Part shown: piece after piece, positions 43,642 to 51,471 of the stretch
Position numbering within the stretch: position 1 is the stretch's first letter
How the letters are laid out: each line of letters opens with the position of its first letter
Source of the DNA: Phycisphaerae bacterium
GTDB taxonomy: Bacteria; Planctomycetota; Phycisphaerae; UBA1845
Length of the DNA stretch: 51,471 nucleotides
Assembly: GCA_029260165.1 (NCBI GenBank)
Contig: JAJDDT010000059.1
Span: forward strand, 1-51,471
Reading direction: 5' to 3'
Notes under the pieces: generated by a model
Told to the model about the DNA's origin: nothing
The model's input: the letters and a program-made list of their open reading frames with translations, nothing else
Databases searched by the model: none
Translations under genes and position numbers: made by a program

Positions 43642-43880
43642 GACCACTACCCCTTTCGGAACTGGTTGTGCCGGAATTCGCGGCAGATGCTCCGTACAAC
43701 GGACATTTCCCGTCTGCCATCCCGCAGCCCCCGAGTCTACCCGATTCAAGTTGACGCAGATGGCGATAAAACCCCGACAGGGCAGGTGCCCGCACCCGCT
43801 CGCACCATTTGCCGTTCACGCGCCCAACGCCTACCCTGCAGCCACGCGCATCCGGACCGCAGTTCATCAGGAGCAAAAGC

Positions 43881-44699
43881 ATGCGAAACACAACGCGCCC
43901 CAACAAACTTCCAGCCGTCGTGCTCACGGTTTCCACGCTGCTGATCGCAGGTGCCGGTTGTGCAACGATGCGCCCGCAAATCGAAGGTGTCTCAAGCCAC
44001 ATCGACGAAATCAGTCTTGAGGGGGTGACCCTGTCGATCGACGTTTCCGTGAAAAACAAGGCACCGATATCACTGACCGCCCCGGGCGGGCGATACGGAA
44101 TCAAGCTGGCTGGTACAACGATGATCACCGCCGAGGACATTCCCGCCTCAAAACTCCCTGCCTCTGACGTGGGTGTGATCCAGCTTCCCGCGCGCATCCG
44201 ATATGTGGACCTGTGGAAACTTGTCGCCGACGTCAGGGATGCGAAGGAGGTTGACTTCAAACTGGACGGCGCGCTGCCTGTCGACGTGTTGGGCCAGGTC
44301 GTTGAGCTGCCGTTCGAACACGCCGGAACCCTGCCGGTCCTTCGCGCACCGAAATTCGTCGTCTCGAATATCGACACCTCCGATGTCTCTCTGTCCGGCG
44401 CGGAGGTGACCGTGACAGGTCGAATCCAGAACCCGAACGCCTTTGAAGTGGGCCTTGCAGGGTTAGGCTATCGTTTCGCTCTCGGCGATGTGGATGTCGG
44501 AGCCGTTGACATACAAACGGTCGACAGGATCCCCTCCGATGCTGACGGTGCCTTCACGCTGTCGTGTCGGATTTCGTCGGCATCCGCGGTAAGAAGCCTG
44601 CTGGGCGGAGCCAACATAGCCGACGCCAAGCTGACCCCAACCGGTTCAATCGAAACACCCTATGGCGCGGTCAATCTTTCAAGTGCCGGCGAGCGTTGA
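43881..44699 (+). CDS. LEA14-like (WHy domain) lipoprotein
   Basis: 272 residues from the ATG at 43881 (AGGAG eight bases ahead). Lipobox IAGAGC, Cys about 27. Two tandem WHy/LEA14-type beta-sandwich domains are suggested: residues about 35-150 (ISLEGVTLSIDVSVKNKAPI) and 165-270 (VSLSGAEVTVTGRIQNPNAF). The N-P-N/N-K-x-P pattern is typical of LEA type 2. Bacterial homologues are envelope lipoproteins linked to desiccation or stress tolerance, mostly without direct evidence. Divergent from the IPTL-CTERM gene; the 240-base gap contains a partial copy of the CAGGTGC palindrome at about 43779. Confidence 0.83.
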   Translation: MRNTTRPNKLPAVVLTVSTLLIAGAGCATMRPQIEGVSSHIDEISLEGVTLSIDVSVKNKAPISLTAPGGRYGIKLAGTTMITAEDIPASKLPASDVGVIQLPARIRYVDLWKLVADVRDAKEVDFKLDGALPVDVLGQVVELPFEHAGTLPVLRAPKFVVSNIDTSDVSLSGAEVTVTGRIQNPNAFEVGLAGLGYRFALGDVDVGAVDIQTVDRIPSDADGAFTLSCRISSASAVRSLLGGANIADAKLTPTGSIETPYGAVNLSSAGER

Positions 44700-44943
44700 C
44701 GAGCTGCGTCATATCGTGGCGAAACACCCGAACGGCTACCGCAGCACGACCGATAGAACCGCTCATCACGACCAACACACAAGACATTTATCGGGCATCC
44801 CAAAAGGCCTGTCCGATAAGACTCACGACCGAAAACCACACCGTTTTCCCTCCAAAGTCGCACCCAACCCCGTCCGAGAATACACCTGCAGGCGTCGTCC
44901 GGAAATCGGACATCATCGGACACCAATCACACGGAGGGACTCT

Positions 44944-45774
44944 TTGTCCGCGACAGTCCAGACAAACCATCACCCGCTCGCTGAGCTTTGGCACTACCGA
45001 CACCTCCTCGTCAGCCTCACCGTCCGGGAATTGCGCATCCGCTACAAGCAAAGCCTCCTCGGCGTCGGATGGGCGATCTGCGTCCCACTCAGCATGATGC
45101 TCATCTTCACCTTCGTCTTCACCCGCGCGGTCAACGTCGTGGCTGCCATGAACATCGACATCCCCTACGCACTCTTCGCCTACACCGGACTCGTCCCGTG
45201 GGCGTTCTTCGCCACAGGACTTAACAGCAGCGTCAACTCCCTGGTCAACAACCGAAGCCTCGTCACCAAGGTCTATTTCCCACGCGAAGTCCTGCCCATG
45301 TCCGCCATCGGATCAGCCTTCGTCGATTTTGTCGTCGCCTCGACCGTCCTCGTCGGACTCGTCGCCTACTTCCACTTCTTCACCGACTGGAACTTCAACC
45401 CCTCACCCGCCATCCTCTTTCTGCCCGTCGTCGTTGTCGTGCAAATCATCTTCATGACCGGACTCGCCCTCATCCTCTCGATGGCCAACCTCTTCTACCG
45501 CGACGTCCGCCAGATCCTCTCGGTCGTCCTCCAACTCTGGATGTTCGCCACCAACGTTGTCTACCCACTCAAACCCGACGAGTCTCTCATCGGACGCGCC
45601 GTCGCACTCAACCCGATGACACCCCTCATCGGTGCCTACCGCGACTGCCTCATCAAGGGTCAACTCCCTGACTCCGCCTCGTTCATCTACGCGACCCTGG
45701 TCGCCGTCGCTCTGCTTGTCTTCGGATGGACCTGTTTCCAACGTGCCAGCTACCAGTTCGCGGAGCGTATATAG
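44944..45774 (+). CDS. ABC-2 type polysaccharide export permease (Wzm-like)
   Basis: 276 residues from a TTG at 44944, chosen because GGAGGGA lies seven bases ahead and the family length of 255-280 fits; the open frame goes back to 44662, but its first 94 residues are basic, lack homology signs and overlap the LEA14 gene. Six membrane segments follow the characteristic LVSLTVRELRIRYKQSLLGV, then GLVPWAFFATGLNSSVNSLVNN and the final VFGWTCFQRASYQFAERI. With the next gene it would export an undecaprenyl-linked glycan. The stop is one base before the ATPase start. Very C-rich coding strand. Confidence 0.88.
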   Translation: MSATVQTNHHPLAELWHYRHLLVSLTVRELRIRYKQSLLGVGWAICVPLSMMLIFTFVFTRAVNVVAAMNIDIPYALFAYTGLVPWAFFATGLNSSVNSLVNNRSLVTKVYFPREVLPMSAIGSAFVDFVVASTVLVGLVAYFHFFTDWNFNPSPAILFLPVVVVVQIIFMTGLALILSMANLFYRDVRQILSVVLQLWMFATNVVYPLKPDESLIGRAVALNPMTPLIGAYRDCLIKGQLPDSASFIYATLVAVALLVFGWTCFQRASYQFAERI

Positions 45775-45775
45775 A

Positions 45776-47047
45776 ATGGCCAACGGCAGCGTCCAACTAC
45801 AAGACGTCTCAAAACGTTTCTACCGCGGGACTGCCCACGACACCCTGCGCGACCTGCTCGCCTCCGGGATCCGACGGCTCACGCGTCGCGGAAAACCCAA
45901 AACCCGCGATTCCTTCCAGGCCATGGAAAACGTCACCTTCCAGATCAACCCCGGAGAAGCCGTCGGACTCATCGGTGCCAACGGCGCCGGAAAATCCACC
46001 GCGCTCAAGATCATCAGCCGCATCATGAAACCCGACACCGGCACCATCACCACCCGCGGACGACTCACCGCGCTCATCGAAATCGGCGCGGGGTTCCACG
46101 GCGATCTCACCGGACGCGAAAACGTCTACATGAACGCCTCCGTCCTCGGGATGAGAAAACCCGAAATCGACGCGAAACTCGACGCCATCGTCGCCTTCAG
46201 CGGTGTCGAAGCCTTCCTCGACACACCCGTCAAACGATACAGCTCGGGCATGCAGGCCCGACTCGGTTTCAGCGTCGCAGCCCACGTCGATCCCGACGTC
46301 CTGCTCGTCGACGAGGTCCTCAGCGTCGGCGATGTCCTCTTCAGACAACGCTGCGTCGATCACATGCAAAAACTCGTCAACAACGGAACCGCCCTGCTCT
46401 TCGTCACCCACCACCTCGAACAAATGCAATCCTTCTGCTCACGCGCCGTCGTCATCGACCGCGGGAAAATCATCCACGACGGCCACACCACCGACGCAGT
46501 CGCCCGTTACATCGACGCGCTCAAAAACGGCGAAACCTCAAAAACACAAGCCACAACCCAAACCGTCGCCCGCGTCACAGGCCTGGTCTTCAAGGACAAA
46601 TTCAACCGCGAAACCCTCACCACCCACGCACACGACACCATCGACATCGACGTCCGTTACGAGCTTGCCAAACCCGTCACCAACCTCGTCGTCGAAATCG
46701 ACATCCGCAGAGATGTCGGCTCTCGACTCGCCAACTTCAGCTCCATCCGCGACAACGTCACCTTCAACACCCCAAAAGGAGCAGGCTGCACAACACTCAA
46801 ACTCCCCGCACTACCGTTTCTCGGCGGACAATATTTCTTCCGCGCCATTCTCCGCGACCCGGACTCCGGAAACACCATCGCCGACACCGATTACCGATTC
46901 TCACTTTTCATCGAAGACGACGACAAAGGCACGGGCGTCCTCTGCCTGCCACACGAATGGCAATCCAACAACCAGCCACAACCCGACATCCAACATGACA
47001 TCCAACATGACATCCAAACCGAGCAACACGCCAATGCGCTCCCCTGA
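45776..47047 (+). CDS. ABC transporter ATPase with C-terminal glycan-binding domain (Wzt-like)
   Basis: 423 residues from the ATG at 45776. Walker A is GANGAGKST (about 64-72), the signature is YSSGMQARLGF, Walker B is DVLLVDEVLSVGD, and the switch His is in FVTHHLEQM. Residues about 260-400 form the beta-sandwich of Wzt-type C-terminal domains that recognise the capped end of the glycan before export, fitting with a modified terminus made by the carbamoyltransferase downstream. The tail contains a short repeat DIQHDIQHDIQ. Translationally coupled to the permease. Confidence 0.9.
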   Translation: MANGSVQLQDVSKRFYRGTAHDTLRDLLASGIRRLTRRGKPKTRDSFQAMENVTFQINPGEAVGLIGANGAGKSTALKIISRIMKPDTGTITTRGRLTALIEIGAGFHGDLTGRENVYMNASVLGMRKPEIDAKLDAIVAFSGVEAFLDTPVKRYSSGMQARLGFSVAAHVDPDVLLVDEVLSVGDVLFRQRCVDHMQKLVNNGTALLFVTHHLEQMQSFCSRAVVIDRGKIIHDGHTTDAVARYIDALKNGETSKTQATTQTVARVTGLVFKDKFNRETLTTHAHDTIDIDVRYELAKPVTNLVVEIDIRRDVGSRLANFSSIRDNVTFNTPKGAGCTTLKLPALPFLGGQYFFRAILRDPDSGNTIADTDYRFSLFIEDDDKGTGVLCLPHEWQSNNQPQPDIQHDIQHDIQTEQHANALP

Positions 47048-47065
47048 CCCACACCGGACGATCTC

Positions 47066-48193
47066 ATGAAACTCCTCATCCTCGGACCCGCCGACACCGT
47101 CCACGTCAGACGACTCGCCACCGCCCTCGCAGACCGCGACCACGATGTCCACGTTATCTCCACAAAAAAACACGACATCCCCGGCGTCACCACCTCCGCC
47201 TTCCGCGTCCCACCGCCATCACTCCGCTACCCCGCACGCTGGAACAAACGCTGGGACATGCACATCGCCGACCTCTTCGCATCCTTCGACGTCGTCACCG
47301 TCCACTTCCTCAACGATTGGCACATCACCCCCGACGCCGTCGCACACGGAAAACTCGTCGTCAAACCCTACGGCTCCGACGTCGACCATCCGCCCAACAC
47401 ACCACCACCCGACCCCAATCTCGTAAAAGCACGCATCAACCTGCTCCGCAACGCCCACGCCGTCACCGTCGCAAGCCAATTCTTCCGCAACCGCGTCGCC
47501 GAATTTGCACACCTCGACCCCGAAAACATCCATATCATCCCCGACGGCGTCGACACCGCCGCCTTCCAGTTTCCGCAAAAACGACCCACCGACACCATCG
47601 CCGTCGGGTTTTTCAAGGGCTTCAAACCGGTCTACGCACCAGACGTTCTTCTCGACGCCGCCAAAATCGTCACCACCAAACACCCAAACGTCCGCTTCGA
47701 ACTCGCCGGCGACGGCAGACTCCTCGACGCCTGCCGGCAACAGGTCGCCGAGCTCAACCTCACCAACCACGTCCATTTTTTGGGCAACCTCCCCCACAGC
47801 GAAATCCCCAGCCTCCTCGCCAAATGGGACATCGTCGCCATCCCATCACGCAACGAGGGATTCTGCGTCGCCGCCATCGAAGCCTCCGCAGCCGCCATCC
47901 CCGTCGTCGCCTCCAGCGTCGGCGGACTCCTCGAAACCGTTCAACACAACCACACCGGACTCCACGTCAACCCCGACAACCCACAAGCCCTCGCCGACGC
48001 GCTCATCGATCTTGTCAAAAACCCCAACCGCCGACGCGCCCTCGGACAGGCAGGCCGCCAATTCGCCAGGACGCATTTTGAATGGTCCGATTGCGTCGAC
48101 CATTGGACAAACCTCTACGAATCCCTCGCCAACGAATCCCCCGCCCCAATACCCCAATCCTCTATCCGCCGACTCCTCACCGCCATCACCTGA
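47066..48193 (+). CDS. Family 4 glycosyltransferase
   Basis: 375 residues. GT-B fold: N-terminal MKLLILGPADTVHVRRLA, then the donor domain with GVDTAAFQF, VGFFKGFKPVYAP, and the E-x7-E signature FCVAAIEASAAAIPVVAS (with PSRNEGF just before). Retaining sugar-nucleotide transferase acting at the inner membrane face. It is 18 bases after the ATPase gene and in the same C-rich composition as the whole locus. Acceptor unknown; probably builds the exported glycan. Confidence 0.88.
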   Translation: MKLLILGPADTVHVRRLATALADRDHDVHVISTKKHDIPGVTTSAFRVPPPSLRYPARWNKRWDMHIADLFASFDVVTVHFLNDWHITPDAVAHGKLVVKPYGSDVDHPPNTPPPDPNLVKARINLLRNAHAVTVASQFFRNRVAEFAHLDPENIHIIPDGVDTAAFQFPQKRPTDTIAVGFFKGFKPVYAPDVLLDAAKIVTTKHPNVRFELAGDGRLLDACRQQVAELNLTNHVHFLGNLPHSEIPSLLAKWDIVAIPSRNEGFCVAAIEASAAAIPVVASSVGGLLETVQHNHTGLHVNPDNPQALADALIDLVKNPNRRRALGQAGRQFARTHFEWSDCVDHWTNLYESLANESPAPIPQSSIRRLLTAIT

Positions 48194-48256
48194 CCCCACT
48201 CCACTTCCCGCAACGCAATTCCGATAGATACATGTCAGGAGCCAAGACAAAACGAA

Positions 48257-49441
48257 ATGCTGTCCAAAACGATCCTCAAAAATGCCGCCGTCGAACTCTA
48301 CGCAACCACCTTCAGCCAGGATGCCCGACGCATCCGCGAGTCCGATAACAAAAACATCACCCGCTGCAAACCAACCGACAACCGAACCCACCTCAAAGCC
48401 GCCATCAACTGGATATGCAGAGCACAGGACATGACCGACGACGGCGGCGTACCCGCCATGTTCTCCCTGCTCCAGGGTTGGACAGGCTCCTACCCCGAAA
48501 CCACAGGCTACATCATCCCCACCATGTTCGACGCAGCCAACGTCCTCCAGCGCGATGACCTCCGCGAGCGTGCCATCGAGATGGCCGACTGGCTCATCAC
48601 CTGTCAAGACGACGACGGTTCGTTTCCCGGAATGTTCGTCGGCGCTTTCACCGGACCACGCGTCTTCAACACCGGACAAACCATCTTCGGACTCCTCCGC
48701 ACACACGAGGAAACAAACGACGACCAATACCTCACCGTCGCAACCAAGGCAGCCGACTGGCTCTGCAACATCCAGGATCCTGACGGCGCCTGGCGAAAAC
48801 ACACCCTCAACAACATCGTCCACACCTACAACGTCCGCACCGCATGGGCTTTGGCCGAACTCGCCAAAACCACCAACTCAGACCGCTGCAAAAACGCCGC
48901 CAACGCAAACGCCCTCTGGACCATCGGACAACAAAACGAACACGGATTCTTCAACTACAACACATTCTGCCCCGACGAACCCAACACAAACCTTCACACG
49001 CTTCTTTACGCCCTGCGCGGACTTCTCGAAACAGGCCAACTGCTCGACAACCCCGACTACATCAATCACGCCACCCGTACCGCCGACGCACTCCACGACC
49101 TCTGGCAACAAAACAACCACCTCTCGGGCGCGTTCCATGATGATTGGTCAACAGCCGCAACATGGCGATGCCTCACCGGCGAAGCCCAGCTCGTCATCGC
49201 ATGGACCCGCTGCGACCAGATACTCAATCAGACAAGCTATCAGAACGCCGCCACCGACCTCCTCGAAAGAATCAAGTCCGCCCAGCTCGTCGACGAAACC
49301 AACCTCGACCTGTTCGGCGGACTCACAGGCTGCTACCCCGTCAACGGCGGATACGAACGCTACTGCCTCGTCAACTGGGCCGCCAAATTCCTCGCAGACG
49401 CCTTTATCATCAAGGAAGAACAACAACGCGATGCCCAATAA
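48257..49441 (+). CDS. Alpha/alpha-toroid protein of the glycan locus
   Basis: 394 residues, no signal peptide. Repeated helix pairs with glycine-rich turns (GGVPAMFSLLQGW, then DDDGSFPGMF, IQDPDGAWRK and NEHGFFNYNTF) indicate a six-hairpin or prenyltransferase-like toroid, as in glycan lyases, glucuronyl epimerases and terpene cyclases. No family-specific catalytic residues could be assigned. Its end overlaps the carbamoyltransferase start by 11 bases, so the two proteins are probably made together and act on the same glycan. The start at 48257 has CAGGAG 15 bases ahead, rather far. Confidence 0.72.
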   Translation: MLSKTILKNAAVELYATTFSQDARRIRESDNKNITRCKPTDNRTHLKAAINWICRAQDMTDDGGVPAMFSLLQGWTGSYPETTGYIIPTMFDAANVLQRDDLRERAIEMADWLITCQDDDGSFPGMFVGAFTGPRVFNTGQTIFGLLRTHEETNDDQYLTVATKAADWLCNIQDPDGAWRKHTLNNIVHTYNVRTAWALAELAKTTNSDRCKNAANANALWTIGQQNEHGFFNYNTFCPDEPNTNLHTLLYALRGLLETGQLLDNPDYINHATRTADALHDLWQQNNHLSGAFHDDWSTAATWRCLTGEAQLVIAWTRCDQILNQTSYQNAATDLLERIKSAQLVDETNLDLFGGLTGCYPVNGGYERYCLVNWAAKFLADAFIIKEEQQRDAQ

Positions 49442-51197
49442 CCCCGCCACTAGACCCGCCGTCCTCGGCTGGCACGACTCGCACAACGCAAGCGCCGTCC
49501 TCCTCTCAGACGACGGACGCATCCTCTACGCCGCCGCAGAAGAACGTTTCACAAAAAAGAAACTACAAAAGGGGTACCCCACAAACGCTATCAACAACAT
49601 CGAAAAACGCTTCGGAAAAACCACCACACCCGTCGCCTACACCGATCTCGCACCCATCGACAAAATTGCCCGCAACGCAGACCTCCTCTTTTCATCCTGG
49701 CGACACAACCGCAACACCGAAAAATCAACCGCCCAACTCGTCAAAAACACCACCAGACGAATCCTCCAACGCAACCTCACCGGATACGAATCACGCAACG
49801 CAACCGTCCAACTCAAAAACGACACCCTCTGCGAACACCACACCGCCCACGCAGCCACCGCCTACTTCTGCTCAGGATTCGACCACGCAACCATCCTCAC
49901 CATCGACGGCGTCGGAGACTGCCTCTCCGGAACCATCTTTCAGGGACAAAACGGACAACTCACCCTCAAAACGAAATTCTTCTACAACGAGCTAACCGTC
50001 GGCGCCGACTACGAAACCATGACCGCCCTGCTCGGTTTCAACCCCGACAAACACTGCGGAAAAATCACCGGACTCGCAGCCTACGGGAAAAACGATCCTG
50101 CCTGCATCGCCGCCGTCAAACATTTCTTCACGAACTCCTGGTCCAGAAAACAAACAAACTATTTCGACCGCATGCATGGCCAATCCGAACAACAAACCCT
50201 CAACGAACTACGCACGCTCCGCAAAACACAATTCGCAAACTTCTCAAAAGAAGACCTTGCTCACGCCATCCAACACCTCGCCGAAACCCGCATCACCGAT
50301 CTCATCAACAAACACATTCCCAATATCGCCCAAACCAACATCGCCCTCGCAGGCGGTGTCTTCGCCAACGTCCGCATCAACCAGAAAATCAAACAACTCG
50401 GATTCAAAAACATATTCGTCCAACCCGCCATGGACGACGCAGGACTCGCGCTCGGAGCAGCCCTGAACCACCTCGCCCAATCCGCACCACTACCGCCCTA
50501 CCGCCTGCCACACATGTTCACAGGCCCGGGGTACACCGACGAGCACCTACAAGACGCCCTCGATCGCGCACAAATCAGATACCAACGCTGCGGAGACACC
50601 CCGGACGCCATCGCCAACATGCTCGCCGACGGAAAGGTCGTCGCGCGCTTCGATGGCCGCATGGAATTCGGACCGCGCGCACTCGGAAACCGATCCATCC
50701 TTTACGACACACGCGATCCGTCCGTCAACGCATGGCTCAACAAACGGCTCAACCGCACCGAGTTCATGCCATTCGCACCCGCCACACTCATCGAAGAGAT
50801 AGACCGCTGCTACACCGGCACGGAAGGCTGCGAACATTCCGCCGAATTTATGACAATTACATTCAACTGTACCAATGAAATGAAAAGAAAGTCCCCCGCC
50901 GTCGTCCACGTCGACGGCACCGCCCGCGCCCAGTTCGTCACCCCCCAAAACAATCCAGGTTTGCACGCCATCCTGTCCGCCTACAACAAAATCACCAACA
51001 TCCCCTCATTGGTCAACACAAGTTTCAACATGCATGAATCCCCCATCGTCAACACCCCCGAAGACGCCGTCAAAACCTTCCAACAAGGAAACCTCGACGC
51101 CCTCGCCATAGGCCCCTACATCGCCCTCAGAGAAAACCAACCCCAAACCAAACAAACCAAACACACCAAGACACACCAACCCGCCGCCACGGCCTAG
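49431..51197 (+). CDS. O-carbamoyltransferase (NodU/CmcH family)
   Basis: 588 residues from the ATG at 49431, inside the toroid gene's last codons. A much longer frame from 48555 only runs antiparallel in sense through the toroid gene and is rejected. Two-domain family: the ASKHA-like N-terminal part starts LGWHDSHNASAVLL, with HHTAHAATAYF and TIDGVGD metal/ATP motifs; the YrdC-like C-terminal part has FDGRMEFGPRALGNRSIL. These enzymes move the carbamoyl group of carbamoyl phosphate via carbamoyl-AMP to sugar hydroxyls. Probable role: carbamoylating the glycan exported by the ABC transporter. The Lys/Thr/Gln-rich tail (QTKQTKHTKTHQ) is unusual. Confidence 0.9.
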   Translation: MPNNPATRPAVLGWHDSHNASAVLLSDDGRILYAAAEERFTKKKLQKGYPTNAINNIEKRFGKTTTPVAYTDLAPIDKIARNADLLFSSWRHNRNTEKSTAQLVKNTTRRILQRNLTGYESRNATVQLKNDTLCEHHTAHAATAYFCSGFDHATILTIDGVGDCLSGTIFQGQNGQLTLKTKFFYNELTVGADYETMTALLGFNPDKHCGKITGLAAYGKNDPACIAAVKHFFTNSWSRKQTNYFDRMHGQSEQQTLNELRTLRKTQFANFSKEDLAHAIQHLAETRITDLINKHIPNIAQTNIALAGGVFANVRINQKIKQLGFKNIFVQPAMDDAGLALGAALNHLAQSAPLPPYRLPHMFTGPGYTDEHLQDALDRAQIRYQRCGDTPDAIANMLADGKVVARFDGRMEFGPRALGNRSILYDTRDPSVNAWLNKRLNRTEFMPFAPATLIEEIDRCYTGTEGCEHSAEFMTITFNCTNEMKRKSPAVVHVDGTARAQFVTPQNNPGLHAILSAYNKITNIPSLVNTSFNMHESPIVNTPEDAVKTFQQGNLDALAIGPYIALRENQPQTKQTKHTKTHQPAATA

Positions 51198-51336
51198 GAC
51201 CGTCCGTTCACAAGATCACTCGACCACGCGCTAACTCAAGCCGACGTCGCCATTTTCGCTGCCCAAGAGTCCTCGGCGGTTAGCGCCCGCATTGCCCAAA
51301 TCGATCGGCCAGACTATCCTCGTCAGCAGACCCTCA

Positions 51337-51353
51337 GAGGGTGTGTGAGAAGC
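51337..51353. mobile_element. Probable terminal inverted repeat of an insertion sequence
   Basis: GAGGGTGTGTGAGAAGC lies five bases past the transposase stop (on its downstream side). The GAGGGTGT-T/G pattern resembles IS5-group ends. The other end is outside the window, so neither the inverted pairing nor a target duplication can be confirmed. From 51198 to 51336 there is no gene. Confidence 0.5.
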
Positions 51354-51357
51354 AAGA

Positions 51358-51471
51358 TCATCCTGGTTTTAGCCGGTGAATCATCAGATTGATCATGGTC
51401 AATAGCACCATGGCTTCGCTGCTGACGGGCAACATTTCGTAATCTTTGCTCATCCGACGGTAACGGCCAAT
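51358..51471 (-). mobile_element. IS5-family transposase, C-terminal end (partial)
   Basis: Reverse-strand frame entering from the right edge and stopping with TGA at 51358-51360. The 37 visible residues include IGRYRRMSKDYEMLPVSSEA and MINLMIHRL, the conserved end of IS4/IS5-type DDE transposases (R-R-x-S-K-D-Y-E-x-L-P-x-S-S-E-A-M). The catalytic DDE residues lie outside the window. An insertion next to the glycan locus is consistent with mobility of that locus but does not prove it. Confidence 0.78.

Noticed and set aside
44662-44943. Longer start for the export permease
   Set aside because: It would overlap the LEA14-like gene, add 94 unrelated residues and has no ribosome-binding site, whereas GGAGGGA precedes the TTG at 44944.
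48555-49430. N-terminal extension of the carbamoyltransferase frame
   Set aside because: Runs out of phase through the toroid gene and is Thr/Ser/Pro-rich; the family N-terminus begins at 49431.
1-51471. tRNA and rRNA genes
   Set aside because: No cloverleaf-type T-loop (GGTTCRANYCC) or rRNA-like segments were noticed in the intergenic regions; a covariance search would be needed to be sure.

Overview
The window is GC-rich, gene-dense bacterial chromosome, most likely from a planctomycete (Phycisphaerae-like). The clues are secreted proteins with dockerin-like calcium loops, Cys-rich linkers of the D-C-N-x-N-x-x-P-D-x-C type, one PEP-CTERM and one IPTL-CTERM sorting tail, a tiny pure-lysine-rich histone-H1-like protein, an excisionase-type HTH fused to a receiver domain, and many TPR and lipoprotein genes. 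The assignment rests on family knowledge and sequence read by eye; no database search was possible.

Layout. 1-373: no confident gene, one strong hairpin. 374-3562: exported thioredoxin-fold/propeller protein and a TPR lipoprotein. 3760-9376: forward run of GT2 glycosyltransferase, BshC-like protein, DUF1844 protein, rhomboid protease, D-amino-acid-type aminotransferase and elongation factor P. 9704-11608: secreted sugar-dehydrogenase propeller with dockerin tail. 11671-12344: long leader region before the H1-like gene. 12729-19292 (reverse): nuclease/phospholipase-C-like exported protein, two large TPR proteins, a Wzx-like flippase, and a TPR-SPOR lipoprotein. 19418-23452: acyl-CoA/ACP synthetase, Trm112-like protein, ribosomal protein bS18, MnmG. 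23734-27004: signalling cluster of HTH-receiver, HDOD-GAF histidine kinase and a degenerate receiver. 27107-29826: divergent DacZ-type diadenylate cyclase and an AMMECR1-toroid lipoprotein. 29916-36555: secreted protein, M48 and M42 peptidases, a small CPWCG protein, palindromic repeats, PEP-CTERM protein, alanine-glyoxylate-type aminotransferase, phosphatase-like lipoprotein. 36557-37990: ribosomal protein S1-like gene. 38518-42803: a decayed giant secreted-protein gene and a dockerin scrap. 43003-44699: divergent IPTL-CTERM and LEA14-like genes. 44944-51197: glycan export and modification locus (Wzm/Wzt ABC transporter, GT4, alpha/alpha toroid, carbamoyltransferase). 51337-51471: end of an IS5-type insertion sequence running off the window.

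How the parts fit. Three blocks concern the envelope: GT2 plus companions near 4 kb, the TPR/flippase operon near 13-19 kb, and the carbamoylated-glycan locus at the right end. A c-di-AMP synthase and a three-gene phospho-signalling set sit in the middle. Ordinary translation genes (efp, rpsR, mnmG, S1-like) are interspersed.

The most unusual observations are the degenerate receiver with Glu at the phospho-Asp position, the secreted AMMECR1-toroid fusion beside a DacZ-type cyclase, an EF-P with Asn at the loop tip, the all-lysine H1-like protein with a near-ideal ribosome-binding site, the giant gene interrupted by two in-frame TGA codons and a frameshift, and a GC skew that changes sign along the window independently of gene strand.
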